A stretch of 63,559 nt of DNA, taken from contig JBBPTG010000144.1 in assembly GCA_038093975.1 (NCBI GenBank), forward strand, positions 1-63,559. Direction: 5' to 3'. Every line of letters begins with the position of its first letter. The first letter of the stretch is position 1. Below the pieces are notes generated by a model. That model was not told the DNA's origin and made no database searches. It saw only the letters and a list, made by a program, of their open reading frames with translations. Positions 49,802 through 61,583 of the stretch are shown one piece after another. The DNA comes from Chalciporus piperatus (taxonomy: Eukaryota; Basidiomycota; Agaricomycetes; Boletales; Boletaceae). A program made the translations under genes and the position numbers.

Positions 49802-50527
49802 GCTGGCTGCCGGATTGCCGAAGGAATGGACTTTTTACAGTGCCTACACACAGCGCTGGAAGAAAACACGAAGATGGACTTCGGGGATGCCACGAGTGCT
49901 GGAACGAGTGGAAACGGAGCTGCAAGACGTCAGCGGGTAATGATCGTTTGGGGTGCTGTTATAACCGTTTAGCAAGGAGGCACTGTATATAGCGAGTAAA
50001 CCCAAGCTCATGCACGAAGACACACCTGGAGAGAGGCTGGTTTGAGCGAGTCTGGGAGTTTGGAGACCAGGGCCGTGTCGACTAGCGGTCCCGAAAAGAG
50101 AGTTTTGACAACTGCATTGCCAAGATCAGTGTGGGCCCTTCATTTCGACAAGATAATTTGCACACCTCAGTCCGCGAAGAAAAATGAACCGTACAGGACT
50201 CGTACAGGTTGAACTTGTGTCAGACTCAAGGCTGTCCTGGCGTGAACAACACGACAAAGTTAATACAATGATAGCCGCTGCCACTGGTGGGGTACAGCCA
50301 CCGTCGTGCCATTAGAGCCTGACAACTGACAGCTGCCAACTGGACAACTATGGACGGGTGATGGACTATGACGGTCATACGAGCAAGAACCATGATGCCA
50401 TCACCAGGCCGAGCCCTTTTGCATCCTCGATTCAGCAGGAAGCCAGTAGACAAGCAAAGAAATAGTACATGAACTTGAAAGTTGCAAACCTGGCAAGCCT
50501 TTGCCCTAACACCGGCGCCGAAAGGCA
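49802..50527. other. Intergenic region between CDF transporter and F-box gene
   Basis: It includes the CDF promoter side and the 3' flank of the F-box gene. One minus ORF (50226-50588) has no recognisable features. Confidence 0.5.
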
Positions 50528-52096
50528 TCAATTTCGTATCCAAGAGTAAACCGGCATATCCGACTCGGAAGGGTACACGTCCAAACATTTCAAGGTAGGT
50601 ATCAATGAAGCAAATTCCTCGCGATGCTTAATGGATATCACTGGTAACCTGATCTTGAGTGTCTCGAGGGGACACTTTGACCGTTTCAAGAACTTCTTGA
50701 ACTTTGTATATGGCCAATTTGGAACCGTGAGGTCGAGATGCACAAGTCCGGGAAGAATCAAGTTATCTAGAAGTGTTGCAGTGGTACCGACACGTACGAC
50801 AACCGTTAATGAGCGAAGGATGGGATGGGTGAGAGGAGTATGTCGAAATGCGTTGTCGATGGTGATTGATGAGGCAACGACATCTTCGAGGCGTGGACAA
50901 AGTTGGAGTATTATCAAGGCAGTGTCTTCTGTATGGCTGCCGTTTAGCCTGAGGTGTGTGATCTCTGTCCAAACGGGGTCGAAGACGGTGAAGAGAGTAT
51001 GGTCCAGGGTGTTGAGAATGCGACCCTGGATAGTCACGGTGAGCACACGATGCCCTGAACCCTCGGGCAAGGGCTTCTCGGGAATGTGAATGTCCTCGAA
51101 AACATCGTTGACTTCCCCACTGGCGTGCTCCCGAAATTGGAGATGATGCAAGTTTGGGAGCGTCAGTGTGCCAAGGCACGGACCATTTCCATAAAACTCC
51201 ATTATGTCTAGGACACGGAGTTTCGGATAATTCAACGAGACTGGTGAGACATGTTTGCGAGTAGGAACAGGGGCCAAGACGAAGTGCTCGAGGTTGGGGC
51301 ACATCTGGAGGAGCGCCAAGAAAACGCGCTCATCAATCTCACGGTGGTCGCCTTCGAGCACAACCGCGAGGCGTGTGAGGTTCGTCCATCCTGGATCAAA
51401 GATAGACAACTCCTCCATCTGGAGATCGAGAGCGCAGAAGGAGAGAGTGCGGAGGCGGGGGTGTGGTTGGATGATCGATATCTTCTGCTCCATTCCCTTC
51501 AAATCTCCGGCAATGTTTAAACGCTCCAGAAGAGGAACGTCCTCCAGCAACTGATCAAGACAGTGGGGATTGGTGAGGTAGACGGTAAGTTCCGCGCACC
51601 GAGCAGCGTAGCGCTGTGCGAAGTCGGCAGCTGTGGATCTCCACGATCCCGCACACAACTCGGGGTATGAACAGACTCCAAGCGACAGCGAACAGAGCCT
51701 CGTATTCGTGAGCCAATATTGATGGTAGAGGGCGAGCTGCTCCTCCATTCCCTCATCAAACTCCATGATCAACAAGGAAGACCACAGTCTCGGTGTAGCT
51801 AGCGCTACCTCTCTCCAACTCCGACAGATTTGTGTCAGGAGTAACGGTGCGGTTGCTTGGTTTGGGTCGATATGCTTCTGCTCGCCGGGCAAACACTGGA
51901 GGAAGATCTCCTTGAGGATATCCAAGGGAAGGCGACGGATCCATGACGTGAAGCTCTCGTTAGCTTTCATTGAAGACACGATCCGCTCACGCTTCAGGTG
52001 GAGTTGACGGAGGATTGTTTCGACCCGGTCTGCGATGGTGTCTATGTCGTTGATTTGCTCCTTTTGCTGAGAAACAATGTCACGAATCAAAAACAT
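50528..52096 (-). CDS. F-box protein, tandem copy 1 (intact)
   Basis: The frame from ATG 52096 is open for 522 codons. The N-terminal helix (DIVSQQKEQINDIDTIADRV) is followed by the F-box, RRLPLDILKEIFLQCLPGEQ then LLTQICRSWREVALATPRLWSS. The remainder has about nine irregular LRR-like strands (for example LPLLERL, MCPNLEHFVLAP, LPNLHHLQF, LCPRLEDVV), consistent with substrate recognition by an SCF ligase. The same frame stays open upstream of ATG 52096 (SNHAPSESD, and QFPSVNTPPYSSKYSNSN before that), so an extra 5' exon and earlier start are likely. The pattern is agaricomycete-specific. Its neighbour at 53006-54670 is a decayed copy. Confidence 0.85.
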   Translation of the reverse strand: MFLIRDIVSQQKEQINDIDTIADRVETILRQLHLKRERIVSSMKANESFTSWIRRLPLDILKEIFLQCLPGEQKHIDPNQATAPLLLTQICRSWREVALATPRLWSSLLIMEFDEGMEEQLALYHQYWLTNTRLCSLSLGVCSYPELCAGSWRSTAADFAQRYAARCAELTVYLTNPHCLDQLLEDVPLLERLNIAGDLKGMEQKISIIQPHPRLRTLSFCALDLQMEELSIFDPGWTNLTRLAVVLEGDHREIDERVFLALLQMCPNLEHFVLAPVPTRKHVSPVSLNYPKLRVLDIMEFYGNGPCLGTLTLPNLHHLQFREHASGEVNDVFEDIHIPEKPLPEGSGHRVLTVTIQGRILNTLDHTLFTVFDPVWTEITHLRLNGSHTEDTALIILQLCPRLEDVVASSITIDNAFRHTPLTHPILRSLTVVVRVGTTATLLDNLILPGLVHLDLTVPNWPYTKFKKFLKRSKCPLETLKIRLPVISIKHREEFASLIPTLKCLDVYPSESDMPVYSWIRN

Positions 52097-53005
52097 GTCT
52101 GATTCTGACGGGGCATGGTTCGAGTTCGAGTACTTCGAGGAGTACGGCGGAGTGTTGACGGACGGAAACTGTGGTCACGGTTCACATCATCAGCATTCGC
52201 ATCTTGGTGGTCACGACTGGGGAAGATGAGGAATCTTACAATTGCACCAAGATCGATCGACTGAAGCTGGAAGTGAAACCGCGGCGAGCGAGTCAGTTGT
52301 TGTAGACAGAGTTATCTACTCAACTTACCGATTGGAGTAGCTTCAAAACCGACATATCTGCACAGTCTGTGCTCTTGACCGTAAATACTAGGACTCCGAA
52401 ACAATCTGTCCGACGATCAGCACTGCTAAGATTGCTGGTAGAGAGAGATACAAACATTAACCGCGAATGAAGATACTAGCTCGTTACGATACCTGGTAGA
52501 GAGAAACACGAAGTTGGGAAAGAAAGAATAGGGGCGGGGATTTATATTTAATGCTTAACTACCTTCGATCTCGATGTTGAAATAGGAAAAGGAGTGCATG
52601 GACCAGTAACACGGACCTCGTCTCTAACAAGTGTAGTCTGCGTCGTCGAAAGTTGAAACCGTTCAAATTGTTGACAGTCCCAGGCTGTCGATTTTTCACT
52701 GCCGAGTCAGCGCCTCAGTGTAGTCTGGTGACCCTCAGCGCCTCTCAGAGCTAGTCTCCGCAAACCAGACTCTCGATTAGCAGAAGACAGTCCGAGTCGT
52801 TCTGCGCTGAAGCTGAGTTGGCCCGAAGCGTTCCGTGGTACAGGTCCCAGGATATTCTTCACGACCACCAAACGGACACCACCAGAACGGATGTATTCTT
52901 GGGTCTGCCTGGGTTAGACTAATAGTGGGCTGGTGACCAGCCTGGAATCGTTGGATGCAATCCCCAAGTTGGCGAATGGTAAACATTTGGTTGTACACAT
53001 GGTGG
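52097..53005. other. Region between the two F-box copies
   Basis: It probably holds the 5' exons and promoter of copy 1. The sequence around 52105-52165 is coding-like and in frame with copy 1 but has no ATG. No separate gene is supported. Confidence 0.45.
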
Positions 53006-54670
53006 TTAAGACGACATCCAGAGTTGATAAGCATCGTCATCCAATTCCGAAAGGACTGAATCACTCTCCGTCTCATCTAAATCGCTCTCCATCGCATCTG
53101 AAATGTGCTCCTTCCCATGATCCAAGTCCAGGCGTTGCAGCGTGGGTAGCATTGAAGTGAACTCTTTTCGCGACTTGGAGGGTACTTTCAGTCCCTTGAT
53201 CCTGAGTGTCTCGAGCAGACATTGTGACCGAGTCAAGAAGTGCTTGAACCTCCTGCGCGGTTCTTCAAGAGTGTAAGGTCAAGATGACGCAAGTTGGGCA
53301 AGGTTAATGCGCTTAAAACTGTGCTGATGGCGCCACATTTTAAATGAACTTTCAGCGAGCGAAGAACGGGATGGACGAGAGGATCTCGATGACTTTGTAG
53401 TGTGACGTTCGCAGCGGAAATGATTTCCATGTTCTCGAGGCGGGGACAAAGCTGGAGTAGTGTCTCGACAATATTTCCACTACATTCGATGTTCAGCCTG
53501 AGGTGGGTAAGCTCTTTCCATCCAGGGTAGCCATTAAGAGCCATGTTGAGATGGCCTGGTCCATCGAGCAATGGCCGTTCGTGAGTGGGAATCCCCTCGA
53601 AGGTAGTGTTGAAGTCGTGAAATGCGTTCCGAATGCAGAGAAGCTGACACAAGTTGGCCCTTGGGGAGCATCAGCCTGTCCGGACACAGATTATCATCGG
53701 ACAAACCCATTACTTCCAGTACACGGAGTTTCGGGTGGGTAAGCGAGGTAGGATGATTCCGTTCGGAAAGGCAAACAGGGCGAATGACAAGGTGCTCGAG
53801 GTTGGGACACATTTGAAGTCAAATCAAGAGCACGGGATCCTCGGTAGAACGGGGCATCAATAGTGCGAGGTGTGTGAGGTTCATCCATCCCGGATTGAAG
53901 AAAGCCAAGAGGTCCGTGTCGAACCTAAAGGAGCAGATAATGAGAGTGCGAAGGCGAGGGCGGGGGCGGGGTTGAACGATTGATATTGTCTGCTCCTCTC
54001 TGATACTGCCAATGGGTCCATAAAGGCAGAGACGCTCCAGATTGGGGACATCCTGAAGCAGCCGATACAGACCATTGGCGACGTCAAAGCGGATGTTGAG
54101 TTCTGTGCATCGACTAGTGTGGGATCAAGAACTGGATTGCCATTGCGGTCCACTGGTCATAGTGAGAAGAACCAGATAATATAACTGCACGAGAAAGCGT
54201 ACAAAGCTTTGCATTCTTGAGAAAACGGTTGCAGAAAGAAACTTGCTGTTCCGGTTTCTTCATAGTCGGGAAGACATCCAACGAAGACCAGAGTCTCGGT
54301 GTATCGAGCACAACATCTCGCCAACTCCTACAGACGCCGGTCAGAAGCAATGGGGCAACGTTTTTCGCAACACTGAACGTCATCTCGTTGGATAAACATC
54401 GCATGAAAATTTCCCGGAGTACATCCGAGGGTAGGCGGCGGATACACGAGACGAAGCCCTCATGCGTCCTCATTGAAGACTTGAATTGCTTGCGTTTCTC
54501 ATGAAGCAGATGCAGAATCGATTCTGTTCGCTCCACGAGGGTGTCAATGGCATCGACCTGCTTCTGGCGCTGGGAAATGATTTCACGGATTGCAGGAATT
54601 TCTAACACTGGGGCGGTGTAGTTGGAGGCGGAGTACTTGGAGTACGGGGTATCGAGGGATGGAAACTGTA
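53006..54670 (-). pseudogene. F-box protein, tandem copy 2 (decayed)
   Basis: This is a paralogue of the neighbour: it opens QFPSLDTPYSKYSASN, then EIISQRQKQVDAIDTLVERTESIL, and has the F-box CIRRLPSDVLREIFMRCLSNE with LLTGVCRSWRDVVLDTPRLWSS. The long C-terminal LRR-like part is broken. A frameshift lies near 54105-54135 (QFLI to HTSRCTELNIRF). A TGA at 53819-53821 interrupts DPVLLI-LQMCPNLEH. A frameshift falls near 53650-53665 (MLPK to ANLCQLLC). A last one falls near 53240-53275 (LLKN to RRFKHFLTRSQCLLETL). Similarity to copy 1 continues across each break, so these are lesions rather than introns. No ATG fits the N-terminus in this exon. Confidence 0.8.
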
Positions 54671-55323
54671 GCTCAGCATCAGCATTATTCTGAGAGGGAA
54701 GATGAGGTTAGAACTTACGAGGACATGGGTGTCAATTTCAAGTACATTAAGCTGTGACAGCCGTCAACTACGTCCCGCTTTATTATTACAGTACTGGCGA
54801 ACTCACTGTCCGAAGTAGATTTTCGACTTCCTGAAACATTCTGACAGCACGCGCTTCGATGTCCCGCGATGAAATCCGTGGTTGGTCCCCAACGGAGAAA
54901 GTGAATTAAGTAGAGTTACAAGTTCAAACTGGTACTTACTTAGTCGCGTTCAATTACGCGAAACACGTGAGATCCCGGTATTCTCGGAGGTAGTACGCCT
55001 GAAAATCTGAGACTCAAGAGAGGACCACCTGAGGCAAGCGATCCATCACGGTATGCGCCGATTCTGATACAGAATGAAACCACTCATCTTCTCAGGCCCC
55101 AGCCCGCGAGTAACTCCAATCCTACGGCCTCGGGTAGCGTTCCGACAACGAGCGTATGTTGATCACTGGCATCATGGACTCCGGTGGCAAGCACCAAACT
55201 AGCTGTAGTGAACAGGAAACGAATTACTCAAGAGAAAGTAAAGGAATGGGAACGGATTATTGAGCAGCGATGGTAACAAAACGTGAACATCGATTTTTGT
55301 CCTCGCCCAATAGGTGAGGGACA
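54671..55323. other. Intergenic region between F-box copy 2 and BTB gene 1
   Basis: No coding signal is supported. It probably contains former 5' exons of the decayed F-box copy and the 3' flank of the BTB gene. Confidence 0.45.
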
Positions 55324-56356
55324 TCAAGGCGCCTCGTCTTGGTCAAAGGAAAATGTTGCCCTCTCGAGTTCATCCCATGACTCGGCGACTCCAAATATTG
55401 ACGGAAGCTCTGCCCATGCCTGCTGCCTTGCCTCCTCATGTAAATCCTTGAAAAAATATTCGCACCCCTCGCAAAACTGTGAGTCCCATTCCCAACTCGT
55501 GAACGGATCCAAGAGGTTCCGAGGGGATTCTGCCCCGGGCCAAACCTCTTCGAATATTCGACCGCATACTGTCTCGCACTCGAACATGTTATCATAGATG
55601 TCATAGCAACTTGCCTTCCGATTCGGGTCCCTAAGCCAGTTGAATCCCCTGCAGTAAATTGTGGGGAGTTTGTCCCTTCCAATGACACACGCTCGCCGAT
55701 TCTCCGGACATAGGTGGCAAGCGCCTACTAGTTCATCATCATATCCTTCCATAATGTATTCCACGGGGCACGAAAGTGCGCAGAGGAACAAAGTGACCGG
55801 GAGAATTGATAGGAGTCCCACTTCTCTTGCAAGATTGATGATTCGAAAGCTGAACTTGTCCTGCCCAATGATATTGGTGGGGTTGAGGTTGGGAGTGCTG
55901 TCGCAGGTAAGAGTTTGGGTCGTCTGATTCTTGACGAAATCCTCCAGGTACGCCTGTGCCTCGTCAAATAACTGGATAATGATATACTTTTTCCCCAAGC
56001 GCAGGAATGTTGAGAGCGTTTGGAAACAGATCGGCTTCGCAGGGAATGCGTGCCTGCTGGATGTTAGCAAAATTCAAGGTCCTAGGGAAGAATAACACGC
56101 ACCGCCCACCATACATTGCCTGGAGCACTGTTTGGACATCGGAAACTGAGTCGTAGAGAGTGACAACAGGGCAACCCTCCTTCGTTGGTAGTTCAGGATC
56201 GTCTGGTTTGGCGCACGAGAACATATCCTTGAATACGGTAGAATAAGAGGAAAGCACGCCACGGTGGACGCGAAAATGCTTTCCTTCGACAGCTATAATA
56301 ACATTGCCGTCATCGAACCAGGGAGTGCAACGATCTTCTTCGCCGAGCGAGGTCAT
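55324..56356 (-). CDS. BTB/POZ protein, tandem copy 1
   Basis: Two exons (56103-56356 and 55324-56053) give 327 residues. The BTB fold is clear: CTPWFDDGNVIIAVEGKHFR, then VHRGVLSSYSTVFKDMFSCA, GCPVVTLYDSVSDVQTVLQAMY and, after the intron, FLRLGKKYIIIQLFDEAQAYL. The C-terminal half has FRIINLAREVGLLSILPVTLF, DKLPTIYCRGFNWLRDP, a CEGC pair, and a closing helix AWAELPSIFGVAESWDELERA. BTB proteins serve as adaptors, often for Cullin-3 ligases; the partner is unknown. The start MTSLGEEDRC is preferred over an upstream ATG at 56437. It lies 120 bases downstream of its paralogue, same strand. Confidence 0.85.
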
Positions 56357-56475
56357 GATGGTTGAATTAAAGCGATAATTGTGAGTAAGCTTGCAAAAGT
56401 GTGGCGTACCCCTATCTCGAAACGAGAACATCCACAAGTGCGGTTAGAGTAAGAATAATATCCACAAGACATATC

Positions 56476-57563
56476 TCAAAAGTCAGTATCGTAACGTTCG
56501 TAGCTCTCGTTCTTCCTGAAGTGTGTCCATGAAGAAAATCCGAACGCAGATGGTAATCTATCCCAAGCGTCCTCCCGCCCATCTTCAATCTCCCGGTGGC
56601 AATAAATCATACAATTATAACAAAACCTCGAGTCCCATCGAGGATCCCAACGCAAGAAGGGGTCTCGAAACCTCGGCAGGTCAGGAGACCACAACTCCGC
56701 AATCGTGGCGAAGTTCCCAAACGCACACTTGACCTCGTCTACACAACATGGTCTGTTCTCCTTCAACCATCCAAGCGTCAGAGACCGCAACTCCAAAAGG
56801 TTTTCCCTGCCCATGAGGCATGACTTTTGGTTGGCGGGAGTTAGGCGATGAAAAGTGCCGCCAAAGTGATATCCATCGAGAATCGCAGCCAAGGGACAGG
56901 CGCAGACACAGCGGTGCATCGCCACGGGGAGTATTGACACCACCCCAAACTCTCGAGCGAGGTTGATCAGCTGGAAGTCGTACCTATCCCTTCCAGTAAT
57001 AGGACGCTCGAGACCAGGCGGCAAGAATAGAAGAGAGAACAAGGACGTCGGATAGCATCGTTCTATCCTGGAACTGGCTTCGTCGAATAACCAGCGTATC
57101 TCGTACTTCTTGCCTAGGCGAAGAAAGGCCGTGATCACGGAGATGTGCATAGGCTCCCTGGTAGGTATTCGCTGCCTAATCAGTGTTAACATCAACGTCG
57201 GAGCGTTAGTGGGTACACGACGCACGGTGTCGCGTACAATGTCTTGAGAACAATTTGAACCTCCGGTGCCAAATCGTCCAGAGTAACAACGGGACATCCG
57301 TCAATCTTGTGTTCCCGTTCCGAAGTCTTGTTGGGTTGGAGAGGGAAAAGCATGTTGTGGAACACTCGGGAGGCTGAGGAGAGCACGAGTCGATGAACGC
57401 GAAAGTATTTCCCTTCCACGGCAAGGACGACGTTTCCATCGGGCAGCCAGGGGTCGAGGCGAGCACTTGAGCTCGTACCGTTGGGAATAGGCATACAAGA
57501 CCGGGAACTTGCAGCGGGGGGGAGCAAAGCTCCAGAAGACTCGGCCACGACGGTTACACGCAT
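56476..57563 (-). CDS. BTB/POZ protein, tandem copy 2
   Basis: Two exons (57226-57563 and 56476-57175) give 345 residues. The BTB domain reads LDPWLPDGNVVLAVEGKYFR, then VHRLVLSSASRVFHNMLFP, GCPVVTLDDLAPEVQIVLKTLY and, after the intron, FLRLGKKYEIRWLFDEAS. The second half matches copy 1 in layout: RYDFQLINLAREFGVVSILP, LRSLTLGWLKENRP, WDSRFCYNCMIYC and AWDRLPSAFGFSSWTHF. Identity to copy 1 is moderate, so the duplication is not recent. The start MRVTVVAESSG gives a longer N-terminus than copy 1; an internal ATG at 57495 (MPIPNGT) is an alternative. Confidence 0.85.
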
Positions 57564-58757
57564 TCGTGGCCGTAGCCTCTGCTCGGAACAGCCATGGAAA
57601 CGAGGATGCCTTCAGGCCACTGCTCGGATAGATGAAGAAGCCGACGGCATGCGTGGTCACGGTGCATCTGCGCGTGCGGTCATCATGGGGGAAGTCAATT
57701 AACGGAATACGCATGTATCGCGTGCATCCCAGTGCTGGATTATCGGATATCGTTGGACTGCGAGTATTTTTTCATGCTAGCCTCAGACTAGCTAGCATGA
57801 TCGGAGGATCCGGACTCGTTGGCCCGCCGCAGCATCTTACTTTCATCATGATATCACCTATTTTCAAGATGTTCAGCCAATGTTGTAACTTCCCTGTCAC
57901 CTCGAATTCGAATTCAGGACTCGGAAGCGTGAAGCTTTGAAGCTTCAGATCTTCAGACCCTTGGGTGGTACCTGCTCCTGCCAGGTGGCAGTCGATGATT
58001 CAGAGCCACTCTGAGCGGGCCTTGAATCAATATCAATGACAAAACGACGGTTGACAGCCTTTACTTATCTCCGAATCCACGTATACCAGGTCCTTTCTGA
58101 TCCCTTTCATACTCCCGTCCACCATCACAGCGAAGAGCCTCAAGAACTTGGCCTGAACGTATTCACGGGCTACCCTTCATCAGACTGTCTGAGACAGTAT
58201 TGGTGCGTAACTTTCACTTTCAAAGAATGTCATGTATTCTTGCATGAACGATGATGATGCCTTTCGCCAAGTTATGGTCATCGCTCCCAATCGAGGTCAT
58301 CCTCATGCCAATCTTCGGGATGATCAAAGAGGCAGAACGCTCGGACCGGCCCACCCACTACTTTTCACCCCCTGCAAAGCTGTTTCCCTATTCCATTCTG
58401 TCCGTCCGCGCCATCATTGTCCTCCAATTCTGGACTCGGCTCGTCGTCTCCCTCGACACAGGAGCAACTCACTCACGGAATTTGGGAATTACCTGGACAT
58501 ACCCGGGCGCTACCCGGGTATACCATCTTAGACCCTAGAACTGTCACACCGGTGGTGCACCAAGGACCTACAGTACTAAGTAAACATAAGTCATTGTGTT
58601 ACGCAAACTACTTTCCAGTTACTTGCGTATCGATTGCCAAGTTTCGTCGATTGGTCCTCGGCTACCCTGTACGAAAAGTCCAGCGCTTCAAGTGGGTGAC
58701 CTGCTGATGTATGAGGACGGGGTGAAGGCTGTACGGTTCGAGACTCACCAATCATGT
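57564..58757. other. 1.2 kb intergenic region
   Basis: No gene is recognised. It contains a palindrome at 57772-57800 and a short CCCGGG-rich repeat near 58504-58522. Confidence 0.45.
57772..57800. repeat. Short palindrome with 10-base arms
   Basis: TCATGCTAGC pairs with GCTAGCATGA around a 9-base spacer. It could form a hairpin in RNA or bind a dimeric protein; no function is shown. Confidence 0.7.
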
Positions 58758-60468
58758 TTAAACGGGTTCGGGTCTATTACTTTCAACTCCCCGCTCCTCC
58801 GTCATCCGTATCTCTCCCTCACCTTCCACCACCTCAACCTGCATATTATCCGCGAACTCCATTGCAGTCCCAATGTTTGCGGGCAGTGATAAACCAAACC
58901 CAGTATCGATCCCCATACTACCGCGAGATCGCCCTCTGAGATCACGAGCATAGAAATCCGAGGATAAATCGAGGGGTTATAATACACAGCGGGACGTCAC
59001 CAGCGAAGAGAATCAAGATCTGTGCTAGCATTCCTTCGTCCGGTAGGTCTCCAAAGGTATTCCATAGGTTCAATACGACGGTTATCAAGTCCCTGTGACA
59101 CAAGTAAATGATGAGCCACATCCTTAGTTTCGTCCGACAGGGATTCAAGACGTACAAGAGAAAGTAAAGGACGCCTTCTCTCAACAAAAAAACCATGTAC
59201 CGGTAAGGTTGCCATTGGTTCGTCGCTCGGTACATTATAAGTGACTCCTTTGTGAATTGAATCATCACCAACGCAAACATCAATGCATTGACAATAAACT
59301 CGAGGACGGTAAGAATGATCTGAAAATGGGCATCTGTGGCACTTACTTGCTCAGAACAAACGGAGCTCTGGAGGGCTTGAACCGTAGTCACTATAAGAAC
59401 GGAATTCAGAATGCATATATCATCGATGGCTTTCAGCTTACCTGACGTGTACTTTGACTCGCTCCAAACTCCAATGCTAATGACATGAATGATCGCTTGT
59501 GGGATGTAGGCTACGAGGAGGATTCCAAGTATTACCCTCGAGCACTGATACATTGCGTATACACGGAGAATCATCGCCACTGGAATCACCACCATATTCG
59601 TAAGCTTATCATAGCAAGAACGGGACTGGAATTGACTCACGGTTGGCAGCGCATCCAAAAAGAAGTAGGGTCCAGAACGTAAATTGGTTGACCGCATTAC
59701 CTTACAAGGGTTAGAAATGGAAATCGGTCAATCAACCAACTTACATCTGTCAAGTTGTCAACGTACACGATTCTCGAGCTTCCATGACAGCGAGTGAGTA
59801 CTTACATCTAGGAATGTTCGAGTTGTACCGTAGCGTCAGCCAGAGTCAATACACAATGCCTGAAAGCTTCACCTTGGCAGGGCCAGGAAGAAAGGTACTT
59901 CCGACTTCACAGTTGTGACTCAGTTCAATAGCCACCGATTTCAGCGGTTTAGACGTACTGAGTGGCCAAAACCTCATAAAGATATTTGAGTTCGGATTAC
60001 AACTATTGTAAGGTCGGATGTTCACTTACATGCCTTGCACGAGACCGAAATAGCGAACAAGGATGTAGAGGAAAGATATCCAAGACCACGGCTGTTTCTT
60101 CAGCGAACATGAGCATTGCCTTTTCAACTCGAGTATTCACTGACCCAAACACACCCGGCCCAAAGAGCCAATTAACCATTGAATAGTTGGCACAAACTGA
60201 CACAGTACCTCATCCGAAAACAAGAGTGCTGAGGCACAGGGGATATCATCCACGAACCAAAGAGCGAAACCGCGACACGGAAAGAACCTGACTCACTGTA
60301 ATCATGTCTCAGCGTGTTGGTACCCCATATACCATGGCAGTGGCAGTTGCGACTGAAATCGTGGTCTATGTGATGAACTTGGATCAGCTGAGCAAGTAAA
60401 AAGTACGCACTGAACACGTAGTCGGTTAGTTGAATATTCGCATAGAAGGAGATCTGATCTGAAGACAT
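58758..60468 (-). CDS. DUF6533-like seven-TM protein, frameshifted near the C-terminus
   Basis: The first exon MSSDQISFYANIQLTDYVF and later TM-rich exons (KKQPWSWISFLYILVRYFGL; VVIPVAMILRVYAMYQCSRV; LGILLVAYIPQAIIHVISIG; FQIILTVLEFIVNALMFALV; QPYRYMVFLLREGVLYFLL) fit basidiomycete DUF6533 membrane proteins of unknown function. Near 58955-58975 the frame carrying ITPRFIL runs into a stop after six more codons, while the -1/+2 frame carries on with FYARDLRGRSRGSMGIDTGF and ends at 58758. One base is missing between the two, so either the gene is damaged or the assembly has an error. Splicing of exons 2-3 (around 60200-60345) is unclear. Expression and role are unknown. Confidence 0.6.
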
Positions 60469-61583
60469 GATTTCAAGAGCGCGTTAAAGGGAACGAGCGA
60501 GCTGATGAAGAAGCTAAGGCAGGGGCGATAGATAAAGACCAGACCGAGGGACGACTCCCTCACTTTATCGGCCACAGCACCATCCATCCTGTGCACACAA
60601 TGGGACGTTCGAAATGAACATGGGCGGATGGTCGTAACTTACGTTCGATACAATCTGATGTGCGACTGTCACCAGGTTACTTGCGCGCTCGGTCGCTGAT
60701 CGCCGTGTTGAAGATTCGAAGTTGACGTTGCGTCCATTGGGCGCTAGGTTAATGAATAACTGACACTACGGTTTGACTACCGTGGTGCAATCGAAAGTGT
60801 ATTACTCATTGCGTTGTGACGCACTTTTGGGTGTCGTGCCAGATGAGTTTGGGCATTGAAACCGGGTTTGGGGGTAGAATGGACTAATGGCATGTCCGGG
60901 ACACACTGGTGAAGATACTTTTCTATCTCGTTGCGTGGAAAACCGGCCACGGTCGATACCTAGGACAGACAGCTTGGTAAGTAGGGTATAGAGGATTCGA
61001 TATCATTCAAGACAGTCATCGTCGCGTCGCGGAGTCGAGAAGTTGAGCCAGCGGGCCGGAGGGTGGCGCATAAGGTTTGCCGAGCTACACCTGATAGCCG
61101 GACTCGGACAGACAGTGACTGAAACTCTTGAGGTGGTTTGGGCCCCCTCGGATCTCTTCCCAAAGGTAATGATTATCACAACGCAGTCACTGTCAATCAA
61201 GCTTCAAGGTCAAACGGGGTCGAGCAATTCACGCGCTCTCTTCCGATAGTCCAATCACCAGACTGTGGTGCAGTACATCCCTATCTTTCTGTTGAGTAGT
61301 CCTCACTAACACGCTCACCAGCTTCTGGCCGCGAAGTAGTCTCACTGGGCAGACCAAGGGGATAGCCGTTCATCCTCCGAGTCTGCCATGGTCCTGGAGG
61401 GGTAAACAATGAACATCGAGTGAAAGATATCAAGACACGGAAACAGTGTAGTCGAAAGACGATATGTACGCACGAAGGCCACGACAGAGAGGCGCAAAGC
61501 AAGAGGTGAAAACGAAAGAAAGACCAGTAGCCGAAATAACGAAATGGGGGGAAAGCGAACGACCACACCAACCATACCCTTGC
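60469..61583. other. 1.1 kb region between membrane protein and Pro/Ser-rich gene
   Basis: It holds the promoter side of the DUF6533-like gene and possibly a last exon of the next gene (spliced from 61584 to about 61342). No other feature is recognised. Confidence 0.45.

Noticed and set aside
49275..49940. 221-codon plus-strand ORF opposite the CDF zinc transporter
   Set aside because: It lies antisense to the long first exon of the transporter; its length follows from that exon's codon bias.
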